Under the pieces are notes generated by a model. The model was not told the origin of the DNA. It did not search any database and saw only the letters and a list, made by a program, of their open reading frames with translations. From an uncultured Collinsella sp. (GTDB taxonomy: Bacteria; Actinomycetota; Coriobacteriia; Coriobacteriales; Coriobacteriaceae), in NCBI GenBank assembly GCA_900755685.1, contig CAAEHI010000030.1, positions 1 through 35,945 of the forward strand: 35,945 nucleotides of DNA, read 5' to 3'. Below are positions 22,030 to 29,619 of the stretch, in pieces. The first letter of the stretch is position 1; each line of letters opens with the position of its first letter. The position numbers were made by a program, and so were the translations under genes.

Positions 22030-23472
22030 GTGCTTAATAGATTCCGCATGCTTGTCGCCTGTGCTTTGACCTTCGCGCTTTGCTGGGTGCCGGGAGTTGC
22101 GTTTGCTGGGGATGCTGAGGACGGGGCCCAGGTTGCTGCGACCGCTCATGGGCTTTCCTATGGGATCGAGGGTTTTGAGCGGTTGGCCAAGGGGACCGCT
22201 CGTGCCATGGAGGGCCAGCCTGAGGGCTACCGGTTTCCCGTTGACGAGGACGTAGACCTTGTAGTGGCGCCTGCTGCCGATCGCGTTGTGGTGTGGATAT
22301 CGCCTAAGGCGGTCGAGAAGTATGGATTGGATCCGCAGGATAACGAGTGCGTATCGGGTCTCAAAGCCCTCGTCTGCAAGCTCGACAGCGCAAACTGCAT
22401 GGGAGGTGCGCAGCTGGGGGACGTGGATCTTCCTTGGTATGTCACGGCGGAAACAACGTTTGATGCCGGCGGGTATACCTATGGCTTTGACGAGCGCGGT
22501 GCGGATGGGGACCGCTATGTGGTGATTGCATCAGCCTCGGGTGATGCTAAGGGCGGCGCGCGTTGGCTTGATAGCGCTCAAATGGTAGAGGCATCGTCTG
22601 TCGTGTTGCGGGATGAGCAGGGGCCCTTGACCTCACTGGCTTCCTTTTTGGGCGATATCGACTATCGCCCGTTTTGGGTGTCCATTAAAACGAGCGGCCT
22701 TGCCCTGCTGATTTCCTTTGCACTGGGCCTGTTTGCCGCGTGGAAGACTATGGGTACCTCGAGTCGCATCAAGGGCCTGCTCGACTCGGTCTTTACCATC
22801 CCCATGGTGCTGCCGCCCACGGTCTGCGGCTTTCTGCTCCTCATGCTGTTTGGCCGCTCGACCGGGGTGGGCCAGTGGCTCATCGCGCACGGCGTCTCGA
22901 TCGTCTTTACGTGGCCCGCGGCGGTGATATCTGCCGTGGTGGTGTCGTTTCCCCTGGTCTACCGTACGGCGCTCGGAGCCTTCGAGAGCCTCGACACGCA
23001 GATGCTCGACGCCGCGCGAACCTTGGGATGGTCCGAACGTCGCATCTTTGCCAAGCTCATGATGCCGCTCGGCTGGCCCTCCATCGCCGCCGGCACGGTG
23101 CTCGCCTTCGCGCGTGCCATGGGCGAGTTTGGCTGCACCCTGTTCTTTGCGGGCAACTATGCCGGCATTACCCAGACCATCCCCATCGCCATCTACTTTG
23201 AGTGGATGGGCGGCAACACGTCGGTGGCTCTCTTTTGGGTTGTCGTCGTGATCGCCTTTAGCTTCTTGGTCATCCTGTTTATCAACATGTACACGGCGCA
23301 CTCGCAAAAGTATCGCGAGCGGGGCCTTTCCCGCGCGGAGCGCAAGCAGGCCAAAGATCTCGCCGGACAGGGCGATTCGCTCGACCCAGTCGGCGGCGAT
23401 GCGCTGCGCATCGATCGCGAGGCGTTGGCCGAGCTTATGCGCGATGACACGGTCGCAAAGGGAGGTCGATAG
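22030..23472 (+). CDS. modB: Molybdate ABC permease ModB with N-terminal extracytoplasmic domain
   Basis: A 480-residue membrane protein in two parts. Residues 1-26 are a Sec signal peptide (LVACALTFALCWVPGVAFA); 27 to about 212 form a soluble domain I do not recognise; from about 213 comes a complete ModB permease. Its EAA loop is AARTLGWSERRIFAKLMMP near residue 336, and GEFGCTLFFAGN follows. Typical ModB is about 225 residues, so this is twice normal. I chose GTG 22030, six bases after GGAG and giving a clean signal peptide; the frame is open to 21961, where a GTG would overlap the modA stop. The extra domain may contact ModA or bind a ligand. A charged cytoplasmic tail of about 60 residues ends it. 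Confidence 0.85.
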   Translation: MLNRFRMLVACALTFALCWVPGVAFAGDAEDGAQVAATAHGLSYGIEGFERLAKGTARAMEGQPEGYRFPVDEDVDLVVAPAADRVVVWISPKAVEKYGLDPQDNECVSGLKALVCKLDSANCMGGAQLGDVDLPWYVTAETTFDAGGYTYGFDERGADGDRYVVIASASGDAKGGARWLDSAQMVEASSVVLRDEQGPLTSLASFLGDIDYRPFWVSIKTSGLALLISFALGLFAAWKTMGTSSRIKGLLDSVFTIPMVLPPTVCGFLLLMLFGRSTGVGQWLIAHGVSIVFTWPAAVISAVVVSFPLVYRTALGAFESLDTQMLDAARTLGWSERRIFAKLMMPLGWPSIAAGTVLAFARAMGEFGCTLFFAGNYAGITQTIPIAIYFEWMGGNTSVALFWVVVVIAFSFLVILFINMYTAHSQKYRERGLSRAERKQAKDLAGQGDSLDPVGGDALRIDREALAELMRDDTVAKGGR

Positions 23473-23475
23473 GCC

Positions 23476-24546
23476 ATGTCGCTCGTTCTGGATATAAAAA
23501 AGCACTATCCCGGGTTTATGCTCGACATGCAGCTTGAGGCCGGCGAGGAGCGCGTGGCGTTGCTCGGTGCCTCGGGTTGCGGCAAGAGCTGCACACTTCG
23601 CTGCATTGCCGGTGTGGAGACGCCCGACGAGGGCAAGATCGTCGTCAACGGCGTGACCTTTTTTGACTCGGCGGCGGGCATCAACCTGTCGCCACAGGCG
23701 CGCAAATGCGCCCTGCTGTTCCAAAACTATCAGCTGTTTCCCAACATGACGGTGGCCGATAACGTGTGCGCCGGCGTAAAGAATGCGGGCGACGCCGCGG
23801 CGCGTAAAAAACTTGCCGAGCGCTACCTGGGCATCTTTGGCCTGGCCGATTTTGCCGACCGCTACCCCGCGCGACTCTCGGGCGGGCAGCAGCAACGCGT
23901 GGCGCTTGCCCGCATGGTGGCGGCGCATCCGGGCATTTTTATATTCGACGAGCCCATGAGCGCGCTTGATTCCTATCTTAAGAGCGCACTCGAGCAGAAT
24001 ATGCTCGACCTGTTCGATGTATGCAACCGTACCGTGCTCTACGTGAGCCACGACATCGACGAAGCGTGCCGCCTGTGCCAGCGCATCTGCGTGATGCACG
24101 ACGGGCATGTTGAGGAGATCGGCTCTGTCGAGGACGTGGTTCGCCGTCCGCGGACGCTGGCGGCACTGCGCCTGACGGGATGCAAGAACACAAGCCGTGC
24201 GCGCAAGATCGGCGACGAAGAAGTTGAGGCCCTCGACTGGGGCATGACCTTTAACGTGGGTCGCGAGGTTCCCGATGACGTGGCATATCTGGGTATTCGC
24301 GCGAGCTACTTCCATGTGGACAACCGTGCCGAGCGGGGTCGCAACAGCTACGATTTGCACGTGGCGCGCGTGAGCGATTCGCGTTTTGAGCGCCTGGTGC
24401 TGTTGGATGCGCCGCGGGCCGATGCGCCCACGCGTCTGCAGTGGAAGGTCAACAAAGTGGGCATGCCTGTCGACGAGCTACCGCAAGCAGGCGAGACGCT
24501 GCGCATGCATTTTGATGCCAGCAGGATCCATTTGGTTTGTCGATAG
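23476..24546 (+). CDS. modC: Molybdate ABC transporter ATP-binding protein
   Basis: A 356-residue ATPase powering molybdate uptake. Walker A GASGCGKS is at residues 31-38, signature LSGGQ at 134-138, Walker B IFIFDE at 154-159, with D-loop SALD and the switch His in VSHDIDEA. From about residue 275 a C-terminal Mop/TOBE-like domain follows (YLGIRASYFHV…), which in ModC senses molybdate and inhibits transport. The start lies 3 nt after the modB stop, behind GGGAGG within the end of modB, so translation is probably coupled. A terminator follows. Confidence 0.92.
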   Translation: MSLVLDIKKHYPGFMLDMQLEAGEERVALLGASGCGKSCTLRCIAGVETPDEGKIVVNGVTFFDSAAGINLSPQARKCALLFQNYQLFPNMTVADNVCAGVKNAGDAAARKKLAERYLGIFGLADFADRYPARLSGGQQQRVALARMVAAHPGIFIFDEPMSALDSYLKSALEQNMLDLFDVCNRTVLYVSHDIDEACRLCQRICVMHDGHVEEIGSVEDVVRRPRTLAALRLTGCKNTSRARKIGDEEVEALDWGMTFNVGREVPDDVAYLGIRASYFHVDNRAERGRNSYDLHVARVSDSRFERLVLLDAPRADAPTRLQWKVNKVGMPVDELPQAGETLRMHFDASRIHLVCR

Positions 24547-24557
24547 CGCCGGGTAAT

Positions 24558-24591
24558 GCCGTCGGGGATATAAGCCTCGGCGGCTTTGTTT
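24558..24591 (+). terminator. Terminator after modABC
   Basis: GCCGTCGGGG (24558-24567) pairs with CCTCGGCGGC (24575-24584) using two wobble pairs, followed by TTTGTTTTT. It lies 11 nt after the modC stop. Confidence 0.72.
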
Positions 24592-24680
24592 TTGCCGTTC
24601 GCCGAATGGGGAATGACAAACTCTTATCAAGCAAGATAATAATTTATTAAACGACGGCACACGACGCTGTCGTACGAATG

Positions 24681-24718
24681 TCAACGGTGTTCGCATGGTC
24701 GATGACCGTTGATATAGT
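24681..24718 (+). promoter_or_regulatory. Promoter and operator of the selenium/dehydratase block
   Basis: TTCGCA (24690-24695) and TATAGT (24713-24718) are separated by 17 bp. An 8-bp perfect inverted repeat, TCAACGGT (24681-24688) and ACCGTTGA (24705-24712), brackets the -35 and fills the spacer, so a dimeric regulator would cover the promoter. A TTATC-N6-GATAA palindrome lies upstream at 24624-24639. The regulator is unknown. Confidence 0.5.
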
Positions 24719-24748
24719 TGACCTTAACTTGTAAAGGAGGGTGCGCAC

Positions 24749-24817
24749 ATGCCGCAGACGACATACATTCGCCGCGTTGCCGCGCGCGCCCTGTATATGG
24801 CTCGGAGTCGCATATGA
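24749..24817 (+). CDS. 22-codon leader ORF upstream of hgdB-like gene
   Basis: The ORF begins ATG behind a near-perfect ribosome binding site (AAAGGAGGGTGCGCAC) and encodes 22 residues starting MPQTTYIRRVAARALY; five are Arg and four Ala. It ends with TGA at 24815-24817, 159 nt before the first dehydratase gene. The site is stronger than those of most genes here, which argues for real translation. The lack of a run of one amino acid means a sensed substrate cannot be named; an arrest-peptide role is possible. It is too short for ordinary callers. Confidence 0.5.
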   Translation: MPQTTYIRRVAARALYMARSRI

Positions 24818-24877
24818 GCAGGTATGTTCACGGCTCCGGGAGAGACGACGCACAACTAAATAACCGAACGCAAGGCA

Positions 24878-24973
24878 GGTTCCCCAAAATTCCGGGTTTA
24901 GGCGCGGCTGGGTTTTCGCCACCCACCGTGCAGCAATACCGTAGCTATTCATTTTTGGTTCGAGAGGGGAACC
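24878..24973 (+). promoter_or_regulatory. Anti-Shine-Dalgarno pairing in the leader
   Basis: GGTTCCCC at 24878-24885 is a perfect complement of GGGGAACC at 24966-24973, which contains the ribosome binding site of the gene starting at 24977. Pairing would close an 80-nt loop and hide the site. The masking strand begins 61 nt after the leader ORF stop. A ribosome working on the leader ORF could influence this fold, as in translational attenuation. Only the complementarity is seen; the switching is inferred. Confidence 0.4.
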
Positions 24974-24976
24974 GTT

Positions 24977-26260
24977 ATGGCTGAAGAATTTGATTTCCAT
25001 CCGATGTGGGAGAGCCTCGGCATGAATCTTGCCGATCACGACATGCTGCTGGGCGCTGTGGGCCAGATGTACGGCGATATGTTCCTGACGCAGAACAATC
25101 GCCCCAAGTCCACGTCCTACCTGGATTTTGTCGCCACCAACATCCACAGCGGCCGTATTAAGGAGATGCTCGACAAGAAGGAGGCCGGCGAGGCCACCAA
25201 GATCGTCGGTTCGTTCTGTGTGTACGTGCCCGAGGAGATCGTGCTTGCCTGCGATGGCATCCCCGTTGGCCTGTGCTCGGGTGCCGACTGGGCGACCGAC
25301 AAGGTCGAGGAGCATCTGCCGCGCAACACCTGCCCGCTCATCAAGAGCTTTGCCGGCTTTAAGCTGGGCGAGGTCTGCCCCTACATTGAGTCGAGTGATC
25401 TGGTGGTGGGCGAGAACACCTGCGATGGCAAGAAGAAGGCCTACGAGTTCTTTGCCACGCAAAAGAACATGTACGTCATGGATATCCCCAACGTGCACGA
25501 CGAGTCGACGCTCGTGACCTGGAAGGCCGAGGTTAAAAAGCTTGCCGCCAAGATCGAGGAAGAGTGCGGCGTCAAGATTACGCACGAGCGCCTGAAGGCT
25601 GCCATCCAAGCCGTCAACGAGAAGCGTCGCGCCCTGCAGCGCCTCGCTGCCACGCGCGCTGCCGATCCGGCGCCCATCAGCGGTCTCGACAGCCTGCTGA
25701 CCGTTCAGGCCGCCTTTATGGACGACACGCCGCGTCTGACCGGAGCCATCAACGAGATGGCCGCCGAGTGCGAGCAGCGCGTTGAGGCCGGCGAGGGCGT
25801 GGCGCCCAAGGGGACCAAGCGCATCCTGTACACCGGCACGCCCATGGCCGTGCCCAACTGGAAGCTGTTCAACCTCATCGAGAAGGCCGGCGGCGTTGTG
25901 GTAGGCGAGGAGTCCTGCACGGGCTCGCGCTACTACAAGGACCTGGTCGACGAGTCCGGTGAGACGGTCGACGAGATGCTCGACGCCATCGCCGAGCGCT
26001 ACTTTAAGATTAACTGCGCCGTCTTTACGCCCAACGATCAGCGTATGAAGGACATTGTCCAGATGGCCAAGGACTTGCATGCCGACGGCATCGTCGACGT
26101 GGCCCTGCAGTTCTGCACGCTCTACGAGATGGAGTCGTTTGCCGTGGAGAAGGCTGCCGAGGAGGCCGGCATTCCGTTTATGCACATCACGACCGACTAC
26201 GCCGGCGAGGATGCAGGCCAACTGCAAACCAGGATTGAGGCTTTCTTGGAAACCATTTAG
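24977..26260 (+). CDS. 2-hydroxyacyl-CoA dehydratase (HgdB/YjiM) family protein, paralogue 1
   Basis: A 427-residue cytosolic iron-sulfur protein of the 2-hydroxyacyl-CoA dehydratase subunit D superfamily (HgdB, BcrB/C, YjiM). Cysteines in conserved contexts are Cys81, Cys100, Cys119 (NTCPLIKS), Cys134, Cys149 (ENTCDGKKK) and Cys380; several should hold a [4Fe-4S] or double-cubane cluster. It pairs with a similar gene downstream and an activase, the usual set for ATP-driven one-electron reduction. Members dehydrate 2-hydroxyacyl-CoAs, reduce benzoyl-CoA, or, in double-cubane proteins, reduce small molecules. No CoA-transferase is nearby, so an acyl-CoA substrate is unproven. The ATG follows GAGAGGGGAACCGTT. 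Confidence 0.8.
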   Translation: MAEEFDFHPMWESLGMNLADHDMLLGAVGQMYGDMFLTQNNRPKSTSYLDFVATNIHSGRIKEMLDKKEAGEATKIVGSFCVYVPEEIVLACDGIPVGLCSGADWATDKVEEHLPRNTCPLIKSFAGFKLGEVCPYIESSDLVVGENTCDGKKKAYEFFATQKNMYVMDIPNVHDESTLVTWKAEVKKLAAKIEEECGVKITHERLKAAIQAVNEKRRALQRLAATRAADPAPISGLDSLLTVQAAFMDDTPRLTGAINEMAAECEQRVEAGEGVAPKGTKRILYTGTPMAVPNWKLFNLIEKAGGVVVGEESCTGSRYYKDLVDESGETVDEMLDAIAERYFKINCAVFTPNDQRMKDIVQMAKDLHADGIVDVALQFCTLYEMESFAVEKAAEEAGIPFMHITTDYAGEDAGQLQTRIEAFLETI

Positions 26261-26277
26261 GGGTATCCGTCCCGGCG

Positions 26278-26373
26278 GCTTCCCCAGGCACCCGATCTTG
26301 CCGTTCAAACCATCGTTTGCGTACCAAAACGCGGCGCTTCTCTTTCACGGCAACCTCGGGCACCTGGGAAAGC
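26278..26373 (+). repeat. 26-bp imperfect stem between the two dehydratase genes
   Basis: The arm at 26278-26303 (GCTTCCCCAGG… ending TTGCCG) pairs with 26348-26373 (CGGCAACC… ending AAAGC) over 26 positions with five mismatches, leaving a 44-nt loop. It occupies most of the 152-nt gap between paralogues 1 and 2. No T-run follows, so it is not a standard terminator. It could set the ratio of the two proteins by pausing, processing or mRNA protection. Confidence 0.6.
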
Positions 26374-26412
26374 CGTTTCCTTGGTTGGTCAAAAGGTTTG
26401 TTAAGGAGTTAT

Positions 26413-27576
26413 ATGTCGGAAAATATGGAGCAGCCGTTGCCATCCACGTTTGAGGAGTTCAACGAGCAGCGCAAGGCGGCGTTTATTCGTGTCAAGGATT
26501 ACAAGCAGGCGGGCAATCGTCTGGTCGGCTTTTTGTGCAGCTATACGCCGCTCGAGATTATCGATGCCGCGGGCGCCTCGAGCGTGGCCCTTTGCGGTAC
26601 GTCCGATGAGGTGATTCCCGAGGCCGAGAAGGTGCTGCCGGCAAATCTGTGTCCGCTCATCAAGTCGACGTATGGTTTTGCCTATTCGCAAAAGTGCCCG
26701 TTTACGTACTTTAGCGATATGATCATCGGTGAGACCACCTGCGACGGCAAGAAGAAGATGTACGAGCTACTCAACGAGCTCAAGCGCACGCACATTCTGC
26801 ATCTTCCGCAGGGTCGCGATCGCGCCTACGAGCGTGAAGGCTGGTACGAGGAGTGCTGCCTGCTCAAGGAGGAGCTCGAGAACTTCTACGGCATCACGAT
26901 TACCGACGATGACCTGCGCGCTGCCGTCCGTCGTCGCAACCGCTTGCGTGCGGCCCAGCTCGAGATGTTTGCGCTGCAGGCCAACCAGCCGGCGGCCATG
27001 AGCGGCGTCGACCTGATGAGCACCATGTTTGCCGGCACGTTCAGCTTTGATATCGAGGCCTATGCGCAGCAGCTGGAGCAAAAGGTCGCCAAGCTGCGCG
27101 AGGCCTACGACGCGGGCGAGCGCCCGGTTGCGGCGGACGCCAAGCGCATTCTGATCACCGGTTGCCCGGTGGGCGGTGTGATCAACAAGATCGGCCGTAC
27201 TATCGAGTCCAACGGCGGCGTGGTCGTGTGCATGGACGACTGCTCGGGTGAGCGCACGGCGGCTATGATGATCGACCCCGATGCTCCCGATATTCTGCGC
27301 GCCATCGCCGACCGCTACCTGGATATCAACTGCTCGGTCATGACGCCCAACGACGGTCGTATGGAAAACACGCTGGCCATGTGCGAGAAGTATCACGTCG
27401 ATGGCGTAGTGGAGAGCGTGCTCCAGGCGTGCCACACCTTTAACGTGGAGAGTGCGCGCATGCAGGAGGCTGTCGAGGGTGCGGGTATTCCGTATATGAA
27501 GATCGAGACCGACTACAGCAACGGTGACATGGGCCAGATCGAGACTCGCATCGCTGCCTTCATCGAAACCCTGTAG
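26413..27576 (+). CDS. 2-hydroxyacyl-CoA dehydratase (HgdB/YjiM) family protein, paralogue 2
   Basis: A 387-residue paralogue of the preceding gene, shorter at the N-terminus by about 39 residues. The cysteine pattern is the same with a constant shift: Cys42, Cys61, Cys80 (NLCPLIKS), Cys95, Cys110 (ETTCDGKKK) and Cys340 (QACHTF). This suggests both subunits bind clusters and may form a heterodimer, or that each is a separate homodimer. The ATG at 26413 follows TTAAGGAGTTAT; an upstream extension to 26317 runs through the stem-loop and is rejected. The activase gene follows after 46 nt. Confidence 0.8.
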   Translation: MSENMEQPLPSTFEEFNEQRKAAFIRVKDYKQAGNRLVGFLCSYTPLEIIDAAGASSVALCGTSDEVIPEAEKVLPANLCPLIKSTYGFAYSQKCPFTYFSDMIIGETTCDGKKKMYELLNELKRTHILHLPQGRDRAYEREGWYEECCLLKEELENFYGITITDDDLRAAVRRRNRLRAAQLEMFALQANQPAAMSGVDLMSTMFAGTFSFDIEAYAQQLEQKVAKLREAYDAGERPVAADAKRILITGCPVGGVINKIGRTIESNGGVVVCMDDCSGERTAAMMIDPDAPDILRAIADRYLDINCSVMTPNDGRMENTLAMCEKYHVDGVVESVLQACHTFNVESARMQEAVEGAGIPYMKIETDYSNGDMGQIETRIAAFIETL

Positions 27577-27579
27577 AAC

Positions 27580-27606
27580 GCGGCAAGGGGACAGCCGCTT
27601 TGCCGC
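27580..27606 (+). repeat. Short hairpin before the activase gene
   Basis: GCGGCAA (27580-27586) pairs with TTGCCGC (27600-27606). There is no T-run and the activase ribosome binding site AAGGAGG comes 4 nt later, so it is not a terminator. It may protect or space the mRNA. Confidence 0.4.
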
Positions 27607-27622
27607 ATAGAAGGAGGATGCC

Positions 27623-28387
27623 GTGGTTGGCATTGGTATCGACATAGGCTCGACGGCCGCGAAGGCTGCGGTGGTGGAGACGGATGGCGCCATTGCGTGG
27701 ACCTGCGTCATGCCGACGGGATATTCGTCGGTTGATGCGGCCGAGCGTCTGCGCTGCGAGCTTACCGCGGCTGGCTATGACGTGGCTGCCGACGACGTGC
27801 GCGTGATCGCGACCGGCTACGGTCGTGTCGCCGTGCCCTATGCGCATAAGGTCGTGACCGAGATTACCTGCCACGGCACCGGTGCCGTGCGTCTGTTTGG
27901 CGACCACGGCACCGTGATCGATGTGGGTGGTCAGGACACCAAGGTCATTCAGCTTAAAAGTGGCCGCGTGGCCAAGTTTGCCATGAACGACAAGTGCGCC
28001 GCCGGCACGGGGCGCTTTTTGGAGATCATGGCCGACCGCCTAGGCATTTCCCAGCAGCAGATGGCCGACCTGGCGCGTTCCGGCGAGCCCACCAAGATAT
28101 CCAGCATGTGCACGGTCTTTGCCGAAAGTGAGGTCATCAGCCTGATCGGTCGCGGTGAGCCGCGCGAGAACATTGCGCGTGGCGTGATCGACAGCGTGGT
28201 TTCGCGCGTGGCGACCATGGCCGGGCAGGCCGCGGGCGCCCCGTACTACCTGACCGGCGGCCTGTGCGAGAACGCCTTCGTGGTGGAGCGGTTGGGCGAG
28301 CTGCTGGGGTCGCCGGTGACCACCTCGCCCCAGGCTCGCTTTGCCGGAGCGATCGGCGCGGCTGTCCGCGCCGCCGCCTTGGCCTAG
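27623..28387 (+). CDS. Acyl-CoA dehydratase activase (HgdC/BadF-type ASKHA ATPase)
   Basis: A 254-residue ATPase that, as a homodimer with a bridging [4Fe-4S] cluster, injects a high-energy electron into HgdB-type proteins. GIGIDIGSTAAKAA is the phosphate-1 motif of the ASKHA fold; DVGGQDTKVI is phosphate-2. The two cluster cysteines are Cys125 in NDKCAAGTGRF and Cys163 in SSMCTVFAESE, at the same spacing as Cys127 and Cys166 of the glutaconyl system activator. The start is GTG 27623 behind AAGGAGGATGCC; the next gene begins 14 nt after its stop. It presumably serves the two dehydratase-family neighbours. Confidence 0.9.
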   Translation: MVGIGIDIGSTAAKAAVVETDGAIAWTCVMPTGYSSVDAAERLRCELTAAGYDVAADDVRVIATGYGRVAVPYAHKVVTEITCHGTGAVRLFGDHGTVIDVGGQDTKVIQLKSGRVAKFAMNDKCAAGTGRFLEIMADRLGISQQQMADLARSGEPTKISSMCTVFAESEVISLIGRGEPRENIARGVIDSVVSRVATMAGQAAGAPYYLTGGLCENAFVVERLGELLGSPVTTSPQARFAGAIGAAVRAAALA

Positions 28388-28401
28388 GGGTGTACTGCGA
28401 C

Positions 28402-29619
28402 ATGCGCATCCTCAATATCTCGGCACAAAAACCAGATAGCACCGGCAGCGGCACCTATCTTGCCGCGCTCGTGCGCGAGCAGATCGAGACGGGGCATCGC
28501 GCCGCCGTGCTTTGCGGCGCGGCACCGGGTGATACCCAAGGCGAGCTGGACCGGCGTGCTGCCGTGTTTGCCGTACCGTTCGAGTCGCCCGAGCTGCCGT
28601 TTCCCATCTGCGGTATGTCCGATGTCATGCCCTATCCCTCCACACGCTATCGTGACCTGACGCCTTCGATGCTCAAGGCATTTGAGCGGGCATTTGCTGC
28701 CGCAATCGAACGGGCGGTGGCTGAGTTTCGGCCCGATCTGGTGCTCTGCCATCACCTGTATCTGGTGACCGCATTGGCGCGCGAGTGCGTCCGGGGCGTG
28801 CCGGTTGTTGCCGTGTGCCATTCGACCGACCTGCGCCAGCTGCGCTCGCATGCGCTCGAGCGCAATCGCATCGTAAGTGCGGTTCGTCGGCTCGATGCCG
28901 TCTTTGCGCTCCATGCTGAGCAGGCTGAGCAGATTGGCCGGGTGTGCGGCGTCGATGCCGATCGCATCCATGTGATTGGGACGGGCTACGATCATCGCGT
29001 CTTCTGCCGCGACGCAAGCGTAGCGAGGCAGCCGGGATCGCTTGTGTACGTGGGCAAGATTTGCTTTAAAAAGGGCGTCGAGTCGCTGGTTCGAGCCGTG
29101 TCATTGCCGATTGACGATGACGTCCGCCCATCTGGTTTGGTACTTGTGGGCGGTCGCGGGGACGATGCCGAGTACGCGCGTATCGAGCGCTTGGCCGCGG
29201 CCTCGGATGTGCCGGTGACGCTGGCGGGGCGCCTGGATAGCGATGGACTCGTGCGTGCCTACCGCAGTTCCGACGTCTTTGTGCTGCCTTCGTTTTACGA
29301 GGGTCTGCCGCTCGTGACGATCGAGGCTCTCGCGTGCGGCTGCAAAGTTGTGGCGACCGATTTGCCCGGCGTTCGTCCCTGGATGGAGGCGATGCTTCCC
29401 GGTGCTCCCGTGACGTGGGTGGCGTCGCCGCGTATGACGGATGTCGACACGCCCGTGGCCGCCGACCTTCCGTTGTTTGAGCGCGCACTGGCAGATGCTA
29501 TCGCGCGGGCGCTTGCGGCGCCGCCTTCGACGTTCGAGCCGTCGGCGGTCTCTTGGGAAGCGTGCCTGGCGCGTATACTTAAAGTCGTTGATTTGTTGGA
29601 AGGGGGTTCGTATGGCTAA
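28402..29619 (+). CDS. GT4-family glycosyltransferase overlapping selD
   Basis: A 405-residue GT-B glycosyltransferase. The N-terminal domain has a GSGTYLAALV loop; the C-terminal nucleotide-sugar domain has YVGKICFKKGVESLV (residues 216-230), and SFYEGLPLVTIEAL supplies the GT4 EX7E motif with Glu300 and Glu308. There is no signal peptide or membrane span, so it is cytosolic or peripheral. Its stop codon lies inside selD (8-nt overlap), implying translational coupling and a shared purpose. Ordinary roles are capsule or lipid glycosylation, but no such genes are near. SenB, a GT-like selenosugar synthase that uses selenophosphate, offers another model. The acceptor is unknown. Confidence 0.85.
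   Translation: MRILNISAQKPDSTGSGTYLAALVREQIETGHRAAVLCGAAPGDTQGELDRRAAVFAVPFESPELPFPICGMSDVMPYPSTRYRDLTPSMLKAFERAFAAAIERAVAEFRPDLVLCHHLYLVTALARECVRGVPVVAVCHSTDLRQLRSHALERNRIVSAVRRLDAVFALHAEQAEQIGRVCGVDADRIHVIGTGYDHRVFCRDASVARQPGSLVYVGKICFKKGVESLVRAVSLPIDDDVRPSGLVLVGGRGDDAEYARIERLAAASDVPVTLAGRLDSDGLVRAYRSSDVFVLPSFYEGLPLVTIEALACGCKVVATDLPGVRPWMEAMLPGAPVTWVASPRMTDVDTPVAADLPLFERALADAIARALAAPPSTFEPSAVSWEACLARILKVVDLLEGGSYG

Noticed and set aside
22633..24360. 575-codon minus-strand open frame across modB and modC
   Set aside because: Antisense to recognisable permease and ATPase genes, with low-complexity translation rich in His, Arg and Gly.
24592..24748. SAM riboswitch suggested by CTCTTATCAAG at 24621-24631
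   Set aside because: The following conserved GAGGGA-type segment and the other core elements of the SAM-I fold are missing, and the match lies upstream of the likely transcription start.
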